A DNA stretch of 64,000 nucleotides from Flammeovirga kamogawensis (GCF_018736065.1 NZ_CP076129.1:930001-994000), one strand, 5' to 3'; numbered from the stretch's first letter, positions 1 through 11,500 are shown. The notes: generated by a model not told the origin, from the letters alone. Program-made: numbers and translations.

Positions 1-1801
1 TTGGAAAACCACATAAATCTACAATTCCAAAATAAGAACTTCTAGATGGCCAATCACCTGTCCATTTTCCATTTGTTTCGTTATCTCTTCCATTAAATGG
101 GGTAGGCTCTCCTAAATAATCAAAACCAGTCCAAACAAATTCACCTAAGGAACGTGTCATTGTTTCTTGCGCATACGTCTCGAAATCTGGAGGATATGCC
201 CAAGGTGGACTAATAATATCATAACTGGTAATTTGGAAAGAATCATGTTTTTCATAATTCTCTAACGGTAAATGATATACACCTCTAGAGCTTACAACAG
301 ATGAGGTTTCTGAACCATAAACAATATAGTTAGGGTTCATTGCCAATAGGTTGTCGTATTGTGTCGGTTTGTAATTCATACCAATAATATCTACGGCATC
401 TGCTAATCCATTTTTTACAAAATGAGGATAGATACTTAAACCAGCAGAAACAGGTCTAGTAGGATCTTCATCATGACAGATATCTACAAGTGCTTTTGCC
501 AATTCTCCTCCGTTTTCATGTCTTTGCTCCTTAATTTCGTTACCAATACTCCACATTACAACAGAGGGGTGATTACGATCGCGTTTAATCATATCTCTTA
601 AGTCCCTTTCGTGCCACTCGTCCCAAACAGTGTTGTAACCATTTTCTACTTTTGGTGCCTTCCATTCATCAAAGGCTTCTACCTGAACAAGAATTCCAAG
701 TTTGTCGCAAAGTTCTAATTGTTCTGGCGAAGGTGGATTATGGCTTGTTCGGATGGCATTTACACCCATACTTTTCATTATTTCTAACTGACGCTGAGTT
801 GCTCGATAATTTACTGCTGCCCCTAAAGGACCTAAATCATGATGCATACAAACTCCCTTAAACTTTGTGGGTTTTCCGTTTAATAAGAAACCCTTATCAC
901 GTGAATAGTCGATCGTACGCACACCAAAAGTGGTTGCGTACGAATCTATTACTTGGTTATTGTTTAAGATAATTGAATTTGAAGTGTATAAATATGGATT
1001 CTCAGTATCCCATAAGATTGGTTCACTGATGCTAATTTCTTGTTTAATAACAGAAGGCTTCCCTGTTTTAGACTCAAATTTAGAGGCTAAAACACCAACT
1101 TGCTGTCCATTTTTATTTAAAATAATAGTCTTTAAAGTGTAGTCTCCATTTTGCGGTGATTGGTTTTCTATAGTTGTTTCTATAGCCACAACAGCACTTT
1201 TTAGTTCTACTTTAGGAGTAGTTATGTACGTTCCCCAGTGAGCTACATGTATAGGATTTTGTATATCTAACCACACATTTCTATATATTCCTGCACCAGG
1301 GTACCATCTAGCAGATAAGTCTTTAGGAGCAACACGAACAGCCAGTACATTTTCTTTTCCATATTGAATATATGGTGTTAAATCTACTTCAAAACCGATG
1401 TAGCCAAATGGACGAGCTCCTACTTTTTTTCCATTAAGATACACTTCGGCATTGTTCATCACTCCATCAAAAGCAACTTTAATTACATTCCCTTTTTGAT
1501 TTTCAGAAATAGTAAAACTTTTTCGGTACCAAGCCGTGCCAAAAATTGGCAATCCACCAGTTCTGGCATCATGCTTTTCGTCAAAAGGTCCTTCAATAGC
1601 CCAATCATGTGGCAAATTTAATTTTCGCCAGCTGCTATCGTCAAAATCCTTATTTGCTTCTGTTCCAATTTCTCCCTTTTTAAAGGTCCAATCTTCATTA
1701 AAAGACTGACGTGCTAGTGGAATTTCGTTCTCGTATGTAGAACAGAATCCCATAGTACTTATTGCTAATAACAATAGTACATTAAAAAATTGCTTGTACA
1801 T
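1..1801 (-). CDS. Glycoside hydrolase family 2 enzyme (beta-galactosidase-like), 3' end off the window
   Basis: This is a secreted family-2 glycosidase that would release terminal sugars (galactose, glucuronic acid or similar) from oligosaccharides made by this PUL. The ATG at 1801 opens a signal peptide (MYKQFFNVLLLLAISTMGFC). The N-terminal sugar-binding domain carries LPHDWAIEGP and the AWYRK motif. The TIM barrel shows the acid/base in WSIGNE (Glu422) and the nucleophile in YGSETSS (Glu498), so both catalytic residues are present. About 600 residues are visible, and the C-terminal domains lie beyond base 1. It starts 36 bases after the beta-helix gene, so it is probably the last visible gene of the operon. 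Exact substrate specificity cannot be told from the sequence. Confidence 0.9.
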   Translation of the reverse strand, partial: MYKQFFNVLLLLAISTMGFCSTYENEIPLARQSFNEDWTFKKGEIGTEANKDFDDSSWRKLNLPHDWAIEGPFDEKHDARTGGLPIFGTAWYRKSFTISENQKGNVIKVAFDGVMNNAEVYLNGKKVGARPFGYIGFEVDLTPYIQYGKENVLAVRVAPKDLSARWYPGAGIYRNVWLDIQNPIHVAHWGTYITTPKVELKSAVVAIETTIENQSPQNGDYTLKTIILNKNGQQVGVLASKFESKTGKPSVIKQEISISEPILWDTENPYLYTSNSIILNNNQVIDSYATTFGVRTIDYSRDKGFLLNGKPTKFKGVCMHHDLGPLGAAVNYRATQRQLEIMKSMGVNAIRTSHNPPSPEQLELCDKLGILVQVEAFDEWKAPKVENGYNTVWDEWHERDLRDMIKRDRNHPSVVMWSIGNEIKEQRHENGGELAKALVDICHDEDPTRPVSAGLSIYPHFVKNGLADAVDIIGMNYKPTQYDNLLAMNPNYIVYGSETSSVVSSRGVYHLPLENYEKHDSFQITSYDIISPPWAYPPDFETYAQETMTRSLGEFVWTGFDYLGEPTPFNGRDNETNGKWTGDWPSRSSYFGIVDLCGFP

Positions 1802-1837
1802 TCTTATATCGTTGCTTGTGACTGAGCTATAAAGCTT

Positions 1838-3481
1838 CTATTTCATTTCGATTGCCCCCATATCTGGCTTTCCTTTTATAGGATTACCTAATATATCTTT
1901 CTCTGTTGCGAGACCTAAAAATAATCCATTATTATCTCCAGGAATAGCTGTTATTTCAATTCCCTTATCTTTTACAAGGCGCTCATTCTGAGGTACAAAA
2001 TCTTGTAACGTAGTGCCTGAAATATTTTTAAATTTAGGGTCTCCAAAACTAGGAGCTTCATCTTTTATAGGTGCTTTATCTGGCCAATTGTTCTTTCTTA
2101 AAAAAAGATTATTTTTAAAGACAATATTTTCTATTAAAGATTGACCTGCTACTTCTGGTTTGTATTGATCTCCTAAAACTTGTTTGCTTTTGCCTTCTAT
2201 ATAAAAAATATTATTAGCTATAAAAACACCTTTTGATGCTCTATCTACTGCTACCTTAGCCTGAATATCATCTTTAACATAGATTGTATTATTATAGAAG
2301 TAGCTGTTGTAAGGACCTTTTCGTTCTCTATCTTTACCATTAAATCCACTTAGCCAAAACGTTTTTCCTTCCTGAGAAGCAACTCCTTTTTCTTTTATCC
2401 TATAGCCATCATTAATACTAATATTGTAACGGTAAGCACAGTTAAAGTTATTGCCTAATATTTCGCAAAAACCTCCTGCATTGTTTTCGCTTAAATTGTA
2501 TTGAACAATTACGTTAGTACAATTAAAATCTATATGACACCCTGCCGAATCAGCTGGACCTTTAGCATTACGAAATTCGTTATGTTCAATTACAAAATTT
2601 GTACAACCCCAAGTCCATAAACCACTACCTCTACCCCATTTGCGTGAATCTCCATTATCGCCTGAGTAGTTTATGATATTATTTCTTATTTGTGCATTTA
2701 AAATACCTCCAAATTGCATACCTGGCCCACCTGTCTTGTAAACAGTGTTATTCTCTACTAGAATATTCTGAACATTCTGCTTCTTTCCATTAAATTTTAT
2801 TCCTGTATGTGCCACATTCGTTACGTGGCAACCTTTTACAATTACATCTTTAATTGTAGCATCACTGGTAGCATTAATTAAACGGATTCCCCATCCGTAG
2901 CCTTGTGTGCCATTTGCAGTAAAAGATTCTTTAGCACCTCTTTCAAAGTTTTTATTCATTAAGAATACATCTTTTACTGTTAAGTTTTCTAATTCAATAT
3001 TAGAATAAGTACCAGATTTAGAAGTTGTTATTAATACTCCACAACGCATAGATTTTTTAGTAATCTTTTCTGATACCCCTCCTGCATCTGCTGTAATAGT
3101 TAAATCATGTATTCTTACATAGCTACTATTATTAATCAGAATACCATTGTTATAACCTTTTGCATCAATTACTGGTAAGATTGTAGAAGGCATTGAAGGA
3201 TCAGAATAGCTTCCAATCTCAATAAAATTATTTTTCGCTCCGTTTACATTTTCTAGTGTTAATGTACCCTCATAAGTAAGTCCGTTTGCAAGTAGTACCA
3301 CATCACCAGCAGTTAATTTAAGACGGTTTACTTTCCCTAAACTTTTAAATGCTTTCTTTTTACTTGTACCATTATGTTTATTACTACCTGTTTTAGCATT
3401 TACATAATACGTTGTAGCATTAGAATTGAGCGCGATTAAAAATAAGCCTACTAGAAGTAGTATTTTATTTTTCGTTTTCAT
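1838..3481 (-). CDS. Secreted right-handed parallel beta-helix protein
   Basis: The protein has 547 residues. A signal peptide ends near NSNA and is followed by TTYYVNAKTGS, a typical start of pectate-lyase-like beta-helix proteins. The middle is a series of short strands with Asn-ladder-like coils (for example IENIVFKNNLF and FIEHNEFRN-type turns), which fits the right-handed parallel beta-helix fold of polysaccharide lyases and several glycoside hydrolases. The protein ends with DMGAIE, common in this group. It lies between a sulfatase (31 bases upstream) and a GH2 gene, so it is probably the endo-acting or debranching enzyme of the PUL. I see no residues that fix a CAZy family, so lyase versus hydrolase is open. 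Confidence 0.75.
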   Translation of the reverse strand: MKTKNKILLLVGLFLIALNSNATTYYVNAKTGSNKHNGTSKKKAFKSLGKVNRLKLTAGDVVLLANGLTYEGTLTLENVNGAKNNFIEIGSYSDPSMPSTILPVIDAKGYNNGILINNSSYVRIHDLTITADAGGVSEKITKKSMRCGVLITTSKSGTYSNIELENLTVKDVFLMNKNFERGAKESFTANGTQGYGWGIRLINATSDATIKDVIVKGCHVTNVAHTGIKFNGKKQNVQNILVENNTVYKTGGPGMQFGGILNAQIRNNIINYSGDNGDSRKWGRGSGLWTWGCTNFVIEHNEFRNAKGPADSAGCHIDFNCTNVIVQYNLSENNAGGFCEILGNNFNCAYRYNISINDGYRIKEKGVASQEGKTFWLSGFNGKDRERKGPYNSYFYNNTIYVKDDIQAKVAVDRASKGVFIANNIFYIEGKSKQVLGDQYKPEVAGQSLIENIVFKNNLFLRKNNWPDKAPIKDEAPSFGDPKFKNISGTTLQDFVPQNERLVKDKGIEITAIPGDNNGLFLGLATEKDILGNPIKGKPDMGAIEMK

Positions 3482-3512
3482 TTTCTTAAAATTTATATTT
3501 TTGAATGCACCT

Positions 3513-4994
3513 TTATTTCATTGATGCTTTTTTCTTCTTCTTTGTTTTCTTCTTTACCTCAAAACCTCTAAACTCTGCTTTTCCTTCTCCTTCTACACTC
3601 CATGGAGTTACATAATCTTTTACTAAAGGAGCTTCATTTTGAGGTAAATAGCTTGCCAATTCTTTCTTTTTCTCTTGGTACCCTTCACTTTGTGCTAGGT
3701 TATACCATTCGTTATCATCTTCTGTATGAAAATAAAGTTCTTCTGTTCCATCATAGTATCTGATGTAACGATAATCTTCTGTACGTACGGCGTAATTTCC
3801 TTTGCCCCAAGATGTAATTGCAGGTTGTTTTAGTATCTTATTTGGATGTTTTAAAACAGGTACTAAACTTTCTCCATCTACATATTTTGGTGTTTCTACT
3901 GCAGCAAAATCTGCAATTGTTTTATAAATATTGATTAGAGACACTGCTTCATCATACTTTTCTCCACCTTTAACTTTACTATCTTTTCTAGGATCATAAA
4001 TAATAAAAGGAACTTTTGTTGCTTCTTCCCACAAAGTGAATTTTTTGAAAGACATTTTCTCACCTAAGTGATAACCATGATCTGACCAAAGTACAACAAT
4101 TGTATTGTCTGCATATTCACTATTTTCTAAAGCTTCTAAAACTCTACCAATATTAAAATCTGCCCAAGAAATACATGCCAAATATGCCCTTCTTACATCT
4201 TCCCACTTTCCTTCTTTTTTAAAGAAATTATAGTCCCCTGCTTTTCTCATTCCTAAACCTTCTTTAGGAATATCCATTAAATCTTCTTCGTAGATGGCAG
4301 GTGCTTGAATGTTTTCTGGTAATGCATCAAAAAATCTTTTTGGAGCATCAAAAGGTAAGTGCGGTTTTACAATTCCTACTGCTAAGAAAAATGGTTTGTC
4401 GTGTTTTTCATTTAAAACATCTATACCGTAAGATGCAACCTGAAAATCTTTATGATCTTCATCTGCATGATGAGTAGGTCTAAAAGACATCTTTTTATTT
4501 TTCATGAAGCCTTCTCCCTCTACATAAATTTGCTTACCACCTTTCGTCTCTTCATAGTGCGTCCATTCTCTATTATCACTTAAATTTCCATGATGAATTT
4601 TACCTGCTCCAAAAGTTTCATATCCATTCTCTTTTAATAAACGAGGTAGAGAGGTATACTCTTTCATTAACGTTGCATGAATATCGTGCTCATAAAATGG
4701 ATACAATCCAGAATTAAATGGTTCTACTCCATAAAGAAGTGAATTTCTACTAGGAGAACAACCCGGAGCCGAACAATGTGCATTCGTGAAGTTTACACCT
4801 TGATCAGCCAATTTATCCATATTTGGCGTAATTGTTTGCTCATGCCCTCCTAAAAAACCAGTCCAATCATTCATATCATCAATAGCTATAAATAATATGT
4901 TTGGTCTTTTTTCTGATTTTTCTTGGCAGAAACCATTTGAAAAAATGATTACAGTTAAAAAAACAGTTAGTAGTATGTTGTAAGTATATCTCAT
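3513..4994 (-). CDS. Arylsulfatase-type S1 sulfatase (iduronate-2-sulfatase-like)
   Basis: This is a periplasmic sulfatase that removes sulfate esters from the glycan. The ATG at 4994 (MRYTYNILLT) gives a clean signal peptide, and the reading frame could extend to a GTG at 5024. The metal-binding start is NILFIAIDDMNDW. The formylglycine motif CSPSR (Cys79 from this start) sits in the form that a maturase converts to formylglycine. A second core motif (LWSDHGYHLGE) is present near residue 305. The length of 493 residues is normal for S1 sulfatases. The C-terminus is lysine-rich. It resembles the iduronate-2-sulfatase-like subgroup, and the position of the sulfate removed is unknown. No sulfatase-maturating enzyme is in the window. 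Confidence 0.88.
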   Translation of the reverse strand: MRYTYNILLTVFLTVIIFSNGFCQEKSEKRPNILFIAIDDMNDWTGFLGGHEQTITPNMDKLADQGVNFTNAHCSAPGCSPSRNSLLYGVEPFNSGLYPFYEHDIHATLMKEYTSLPRLLKENGYETFGAGKIHHGNLSDNREWTHYEETKGGKQIYVEGEGFMKNKKMSFRPTHHADEDHKDFQVASYGIDVLNEKHDKPFFLAVGIVKPHLPFDAPKRFFDALPENIQAPAIYEEDLMDIPKEGLGMRKAGDYNFFKKEGKWEDVRRAYLACISWADFNIGRVLEALENSEYADNTIVVLWSDHGYHLGEKMSFKKFTLWEEATKVPFIIYDPRKDSKVKGGEKYDEAVSLINIYKTIADFAAVETPKYVDGESLVPVLKHPNKILKQPAITSWGKGNYAVRTEDYRYIRYYDGTEELYFHTEDDNEWYNLAQSEGYQEKKKELASYLPQNEAPLVKDYVTPWSVEGEGKAEFRGFEVKKKTKKKKKASMK

Positions 4995-5141
4995 TTCATT
5001 AAAAAATATAAAGATGAATAACACATCAAGTAGATAAATTTGTTAAGCACAATATTGACTAAAAAAAATTACGATAAAATCCAACTGCAAAATGCTGACA
5101 CATATAATAAGTAATATGCTACTTTACTTAGAGAGTTAACA

Positions 5142-5177
5142 CAAAAGAGACCAAAGGTGTAGAATAGTGCTCTTTTG
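5142..5177 (-). terminator. Hairpin between the two sulfatase genes
   Basis: An 8-bp perfect stem (CAAAAGAG paired with CTCTTTTG) lies between the stop of the upstream sulfatase (5209) and the start of the downstream one (4994). There is no good U-tract, so it may be a processing or pausing site rather than a strong terminator. Confidence 0.3.
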
Positions 5178-5208
5178 AAATCCTACCCTATTATGATAAA
5201 AACAGGGT

Positions 5209-6669
5209 TTAATTCAATAAATTGTGCTTTTTTAGTGCAGGTTCGTTGTATTTTTCCATCTGTACAAAAAGTTCTTTATGCAGTCTCTGTGCTATCTTTT
5301 GATAAGCAGGATCAGTATAAAAATTAATTAATTCATCTGGATCCTCTTGTAAATCGAATAACCAAGGCTTATCATTTGGAGAAACAACAAGTTTATATCT
5401 GTTATCTACTGCTGCTACCCACTTACTTCTTGCATTAGTGATGTACACAATTCTATCTTCTTCAATACGTTTTTTCTTACTTTTAAAATCTACAGAAGCA
5501 TCTATACCATGAAACTTATATTCTGAATGGTCAACATCCATTAAACCCAAAATAGTAGGTGTAAAATCTGCCATTGTAAATGCTTTATTAATCTGTTTAC
5601 CACTCTTCACTTTCTTAGGGTATCTAAGCATAAAAGCAACACGTGCAGAGGTCTCATAAGGCAAGCCTTTATTTTGTTTTCCATGTTCTCCAAGTAAATC
5701 ACCATGGTCTGAAGTAAAGACTACTATTGTATTTTCTTCTAAATTGTTTTCTTTTAAGAAGCTAAGTATACGCCCAACGTTATCATCTACACATTTTACC
5801 ATTCCATAATATTGTCTCATAGCATTCTGATTAATAGCTTTTACAGAATTTTTCTTTTTTCTACTTACCCATAATGGAGATTCATCACCTTCTTTATAAG
5901 CTGTTCTAGGCTCTTCAAAAGTTAAATGATCATACATTGTGTTATATGGAGCACGTACGTGATTTGGTCCATGAGGATCTGGAATTGATAACATTAAACA
6001 GAAGGGCTTATCTTTATCTTGTTCCAGAATTTTTAATGCTCTATCTACTAGAAAATCTGTTGTAAAAGATTTTTCGTTTGCTTTCTCTTGATCAAAAACT
6101 AAATTACCGTTCTTTTTTACTACCTGATCTACAACTACTCCTTCTTTTTCTTCTTTTAGAATTTTCCAATGTCCTCTGTTCATCATGTATCTATTATGAT
6201 CAAATCCAAACTTCCTAGCAGGTTCAAAACCAGGTTTATCCTCTCCATCTAAATGCCATTTTCCAACATAAGATGTAGCATATCCATTGTCCTTTAATAT
6301 CTGACCGAAAGTGATAACATCATCATTTAGAGGCATATCGTTTATTGGTGAACCTGTTGCTACAGGATAAAGTCCCGTCATCATGGATGCTCTTGATGGT
6401 GTACAAACAGGAGATGTTGCATACCAATTTTCGCAGAGTACACCACCCTCTGCAATTTTATCTAAATTAGGTGTTTCAACAATTGTTTCTTTACCCCACA
6501 TGAACGCTTGTTCATCTGATAAAGTTTTGCGGTAACAGCCTAATGTTCTTAAGTTATGTTCGTCTGTATGAATTATTAATAGGTTAGGTTTTTTATTTTT
6601 TTGTGCAAACGAAAAATTCGTTAGTCCAATACTAACGAAGCACAAAGATAAAAGTAGGTACTTTTTCAT
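5209..6669 (-). CDS. Arylsulfatase-type S1 sulfatase
   Basis: This is the second sulfatase of the PUL, 486 residues with a signal peptide ending near FSFAQ. The N-terminal metal-binding segment is NLLIIHTDEHNLRTLGCY. The formylglycine motif is CTPSR (Cys89) in SPVCTPSRASMMTG, followed by the classical second motif YVGKWHLDG near residue 136 and FTSDHGDLLGEHG near residue 317. All core catalytic features of the alkaline-phosphatase fold are present. It differs clearly from the neighbouring sulfatase (CSPSR versus CTPSR and a different metal-site context), so the two probably attack differently placed sulfates. It lies 123 bases after susD with a hairpin between, which suggests reduced expression relative to SusCD. 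Confidence 0.9.
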   Translation of the reverse strand: MKKYLLLSLCFVSIGLTNFSFAQKNKKPNLLIIHTDEHNLRTLGCYRKTLSDEQAFMWGKETIVETPNLDKIAEGGVLCENWYATSPVCTPSRASMMTGLYPVATGSPINDMPLNDDVITFGQILKDNGYATSYVGKWHLDGEDKPGFEPARKFGFDHNRYMMNRGHWKILKEEKEGVVVDQVVKKNGNLVFDQEKANEKSFTTDFLVDRALKILEQDKDKPFCLMLSIPDPHGPNHVRAPYNTMYDHLTFEEPRTAYKEGDESPLWVSRKKKNSVKAINQNAMRQYYGMVKCVDDNVGRILSFLKENNLEENTIVVFTSDHGDLLGEHGKQNKGLPYETSARVAFMLRYPKKVKSGKQINKAFTMADFTPTILGLMDVDHSEYKFHGIDASVDFKSKKKRIEEDRIVYITNARSKWVAAVDNRYKLVVSPNDKPWLFDLQEDPDELINFYTDPAYQKIAQRLHKELFVQMEKYNEPALKKHNLLN

Positions 6670-6730
6670 AATATAACTTTTTATTGTGAGCCTGAAATCT
6701 GTTTAAGAAAAAAATTATGAGTTAGTTAGT

Positions 6731-6781
6731 AAAAAAAGAAAATGCAATCCACAACTAGAAATTAATTGTGAATTGCATTTT
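6731..6781 (-). terminator. Intrinsic terminator or attenuator after susD
   Basis: A 10-bp stem (AAAATGCAAT with ATTGCATTTT) with further pairing inside is followed on the minus strand by a run of seven T. It sits between the susD stop and the first sulfatase start. Because downstream genes belong to the same PUL, partial termination that lowers enzyme transcripts relative to susCD is the likely role. Confidence 0.6.
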
Positions 6782-6792
6782 AAAAATTCTAT

Positions 6793-8469
6793 TTACCAGC
6801 CTGATTTTTGACTAAGCGAAGTGTTGATATTAACCTCCTGTAAAGGATATGGTAATGACAAGTGCTTATCTGGATTATAGTTTTTAAAGATTCTGAAGTA
6901 ACCATCATTTGCCCAAAAACTAGGGTTATAATCTGGGTGGCTCAACATAACTGTTTCTAAGTATTGTAATCTCTCGCCCAATTTACCCCATCTAATTAAG
7001 TCGTGCTTACGAATTCCTTCAAAACATAACTCACGTAAACGTTCGTCCATTAATTCAGTAAAGAATGCCTCTTCACCTGAAATTACTGTTGGATTATCTA
7101 CTTCAATATTATCTAAACCTGCACGATTTCTCACTTGGTTTAAACACTCAATAGCCTGAGATGTAGGTCCATGGTTTACTCTATTAGAGGCCTCTGCATA
7201 CATCAATAATACATCTGAGTAACGTAAAATTGGGAAGTTGATAGGAGATTGATTACGAGACAAAGTTGTTTCGTTTGTCAATAAAACATATTCGTCTATT
7301 TCTGAACCATTACTAATATCACTTTCATTTACAGGCTCCCATCTTCTAAATTTACCAGGAGTATATTGTGGTGCAAAAATATTTGTGACATAGACAATTT
7401 TACCCGATTTATTCATTTGAATACCTGGTATGTTCCAATCTCTTCTTCTGTCTTCACTATCATAAATTATAGAGAAAACTGGAGATACAGCAACTGCTTT
7501 TTGAGACGTTGGATGATTATTTCCATCGTTTAATTCAAATGCTAAACCATTATAGTTACCAATAGCACCCATTGTAGCAATACCTAAATCAAGGTTATTC
7601 TTATAAGTGATTTCAAATAACGACTCTTGTAAATCATATTTATCACCACCAATGTACTCTAAGAAAGTAGCTCTATACCCTAATGTATCTGGCGTAGTAT
7701 TTAAAGCATGCCATCCATCTTTATAGATAATGTTACCTAAATGTACTACTGCACTGTCATAATATTGAGTTGCCATCATTGGCTCTCCTGCCATTTTTAG
7801 ATAAGCTCTAGAAAGCATACCTTCTGCGGCCATTCTATTTGGACGACCTGGCACATAATCTCCATCTTGTGCGTGTGGCAAATGCTCGATTGCAAATTTA
7901 AAATCTGATTCAATTAAAGCATATACATCTATTAATTCTCCTGCAGGAACATTATTAGAAGATTGATCTACAGTTGGTGTTGTTCTAATTGGAACTTCAT
8001 TCCACCAGCTTGCTAACAATTGGTAAGCAAATGCTCTTAAAAAACGTGCTTCTGCAATATACTTATTGTAATCTTCAGGTTCAAAAGCATCCTTATCTAA
8101 ACGAGCAATCATTTGATTACACTCATTCACTGCTCCATAAAGTTGTTCCCAAGATTTTTCTACATGTTCTGAGTTAGAAACATGGCTGTATAAAGATACT
8201 GACCAGTTTTCATCCCATCCTCTACTGTAATAACCTTCATCTGTTCCGTATTGCATCTCCATAGATAACATACTCCCGTAAGCATTATTAGAAGAGAATT
8301 TAGAGAAAATACCTGCTAAACCTAAATCAACTTTTGAGTCTGTATTATAGAAGTTATCAGTTGTCCAAGTAGATTCTGGTTCTACATTTAGGAAACTCGA
8401 ACAAGATGTACCAAGACCTAAGAATATGCTTACTGCAACACCTAGTTTTGTTATATATTTTTTATTCAT
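6793..8469 (-). CDS. susD: SusD/RagB-type outer-membrane nutrient-binding lipoprotein
   Basis: This is the surface lid lipoprotein that binds glycan and closes over the SusC channel. The lipobox ends at Cys23 (LGLGTSC). The typical SusD start FLNVEPES follows, then tetratricopeptide-like helices (AEARFLRAFAYQLLASWW) and the SusD C-terminal pattern (RYSDVLLMYAEASNRVN, LNQVRNRAG, DERLRELCFEGIRKHDLIRWG). The length of 558 residues is normal. The gene lies 55 bases downstream of susC, the standard pairing order, and is followed by an attenuator-like hairpin. The family assignment is secure, and glycan specificity is inferred only from the neighbouring sulfatases and GH2 enzymes. Confidence 0.95.
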   Translation of the reverse strand: MNKKYITKLGVAVSIFLGLGTSCSSFLNVEPESTWTTDNFYNTDSKVDLGLAGIFSKFSSNNAYGSMLSMEMQYGTDEGYYSRGWDENWSVSLYSHVSNSEHVEKSWEQLYGAVNECNQMIARLDKDAFEPEDYNKYIAEARFLRAFAYQLLASWWNEVPIRTTPTVDQSSNNVPAGELIDVYALIESDFKFAIEHLPHAQDGDYVPGRPNRMAAEGMLSRAYLKMAGEPMMATQYYDSAVVHLGNIIYKDGWHALNTTPDTLGYRATFLEYIGGDKYDLQESLFEITYKNNLDLGIATMGAIGNYNGLAFELNDGNNHPTSQKAVAVSPVFSIIYDSEDRRRDWNIPGIQMNKSGKIVYVTNIFAPQYTPGKFRRWEPVNESDISNGSEIDEYVLLTNETTLSRNQSPINFPILRYSDVLLMYAEASNRVNHGPTSQAIECLNQVRNRAGLDNIEVDNPTVISGEEAFFTELMDERLRELCFEGIRKHDLIRWGKLGERLQYLETVMLSHPDYNPSFWANDGYFRIFKNYNPDKHLSLPYPLQEVNINTSLSQKSGW

Positions 8470-8524
8470 TGTTGTCTAAAATTATGTAATTGAAATTATT
8501 CAAATAAGAATTAGTCAATTCTAA

Positions 8525-11500
8525 TTATAGCGTTAATTTAATGCTACCTAAGATTGTTCTACTTTGTGGATAAGCAGAGTAATCTAAGTTTGGTGTTACA
8601 CCATTACCAGATACACTAACTTCAGGATCAAATCCAGAGTAGCTTGTCCAAGTGAATAGGTTTTGACCAGATACTGAGAAGTTTAAACCTTTCATTTTCA
8701 TTCTCTTTAATACCTTTTTAGGTAAAGAATAACCAAATGTTACTGTTTTTAATCTGATATAAGAACCATCCTCAATAAATCTATTGTCAATCTGATTACC
8801 TACACGAGCAGCACCTAAAGAACCAGCATATGTAGATGCATTAATATTAGTATCTGTATTGTATGGAGTCCAGTGATCTGCTACAGTAGAGAAACCATTG
8901 AATGATTGAGAACCCCAAGGTTTGTGCATTTCTACAGCATTACCGTTCATTACATCAAATCCATGAGACCATTGGAATAAGAAAGAGAAATTAAAACCTT
9001 TATAACTAAAGTTGTTCGTAATACCGCCAAAGTGATCTGGATGAGGATTACCTATAATTTTTCTATCCAATTCATTGATTGTACCGTCACCATTTTGGTC
9101 AATAAATTTCACTCCACCAGGAGCAACATCTGCAGAACCATTATCAGCAACACCATCTTTCAACTCATACGTTTGTGTTTCATTGTTCCAGTTAAAGTCT
9201 CCTACTTGATAAATTCTTTCAAACTCTAAACCGTACATCATACCTACAGAGTTACCCACTTGCGTGATATAGTTATCTTCGTCAAATCTTGCTCTAGAGT
9301 AGATTGCATCATTACCTTGGTTCAATTTCACAACTCTATTTTGTTGGAATGAGATGTTAAAATTCGTTGTCCATTTAAATGATTTCTTGTGGATATTTAC
9401 TGTAGATAAAGAAATTTCTAAACCTTTGTTTTCTACTTCACCAACATTTTGGAATACATTTCTAAAACCAGTACTAGGTGCCATGTTAGCATTTAGAAGC
9501 AGGTCTGTAGTATTCTTTTGGTATACATCTACTGTAGTTTCTAACCTTTGATTAAAGAAAGATAAATCTAAACCAAAGTTAACTTGTTCTGTTGTCTCCC
9601 ATCTTAAATCTGGAACTGCTAAGTTAGATTGAATAGCACCCGGCTGATACGATTCTGTAACTCCCCAGTTATATCCAGACCATTTTGAGATATTAATTTG
9701 GTTGAATGCAGCAAAATCAGCAATTCTGTTATTACCAGTAATACCCCAACCACCTCTAAATTTAAGTGTAGAAAGCACTTCGATATTTTTTAAGAAAGGC
9801 TCATCACCTGCTCTCCATGCACCTGATAATGAAGGGAAATAACCCCATTTGTTACCATCTGCAAATTTAGAAGAACCATCTGCTCTAAAGTTTGCAGTTA
9901 ATAAATACTTGTCTTTGAAAGCATAAGTTGCTCTACCAAAGTAAGATAACAAAGTATTACCTGTCCAATTAGATTGTGCTAAAGTTGCTGTAGTACCAAT
10001 GCCAATATTTGCCATTCCAAATTCATCTACAGGTAAGTTACCATTCTGTAAACTTGAGAAAGAATAATCTTGGTAAGAACCTTCAATACCACCCATTACA
10101 GAGAATTCATGGTTTTTTGATTTTTTATGGTACGTTAAAGTATTTGATGAAGCAAGTGTCTGACGAAGAGACTGTGTCTGACTTGCTTGGATACCTAATG
10201 GAGAGTTTTGACCTTGTCTTGTGTCTTCACCATAAAATAACGTTTCGTTATTCAACTGAGCTTGGTAGTTTGCCGCTAAATTTAATGTTAGGTTTTTATG
10301 GAATTTATATACAAATCTCATATTACCTCTAATTGCATTTTGCTTATTCTTTCTCTCTGTATTTTCTAAGTTAGGTACAGGAGGGTACATTACTTGTTGG
10401 TTAGGATCTGTTGGGTCATAACCACCTGGCTCTAAACCATCATCTAAAACAGGGTCTACAGGACGAAAACGAACTGCATCTCTAATAATACTAGAATAAT
10501 TATTTTCTCTTAAATCTGGACCTCTTCTAACTGAGTAAGAATGCATAATACCAGCATTAAAAGTAGCTTTCTTAGAGATTGTATGCTTAATTCTTAAGTT
10601 GTTAATCAACTTTGTAAATCCTGATGTAATTAATGTACCTTCTTGATCTGTATAGTTACCTGAGTAATAGATGTTTGTTTTCTTATTCCCTCCGTTTACT
10701 GATACATTATATCTTTGAATAGGTGCTTCTTGGAAAATTTGATCCTGCCAATCATTACCATCTATATCTCTGTATAATTCTGGGTCTACCCATTTTTCAT
10801 AGAACTTTCCTAATTTATCTTTAGAATCTTCATTTAAATCCCATCTAGAAGATGCCCAAGCCTGACTTTCTTGGTATTTTACATATTCATACGGACTCAT
10901 TACTTCTAAGTACTTTGGAATAGATTGCATACCATACGCAGCACTAACTGTAACTGTTGTTGTACCGTTATTATTACCACCATCTTTAGTAGTAATTACA
11001 ATTACACCATTTGCACCTCTTGAACCATAAATAGACGTTGCAGAAGCATCTTTTAACACGTTAAATTCTTGAATATCTTCTGTGTTAATTGTTGCTGGAT
11101 CAAAATCATCTAAAGGAATACCATCTACAACATATAAAGGTTGGTTACTACCTGTAATTGAGTTACCACCACGAATTACAATATTCATTGGAGCACCAGG
11201 AGCACCTTCCGAAGCAGATACATGCACACCTGCAACTCTACCCATTAATGCTTCATCATAGTTTGCAGTTGGAGAAGCTACTAGATCTTCAGAACTTACA
11301 GTTGCAACCGAACCAGTAATATCTTTTTTCTTACTTGTACCGTAACCAATTACTAAAACTTCATCAAGTTCGTTAACATCTGCAACTAAAGTTACATTAA
11401 TTTTAGAACGGTCTTTTACAGGTATTGTTTGTGTTTCAAAACCAATGAATGAAACTTCTAAAACATCCGTTCCGATTACATTTGTTAATTTAAACTCACC

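Noticed and set aside
10009-10332. Open frame of 107 codons on the plus strand
   Set aside because: It lies entirely antisense to susC, with no signal, motif or upstream promoter.
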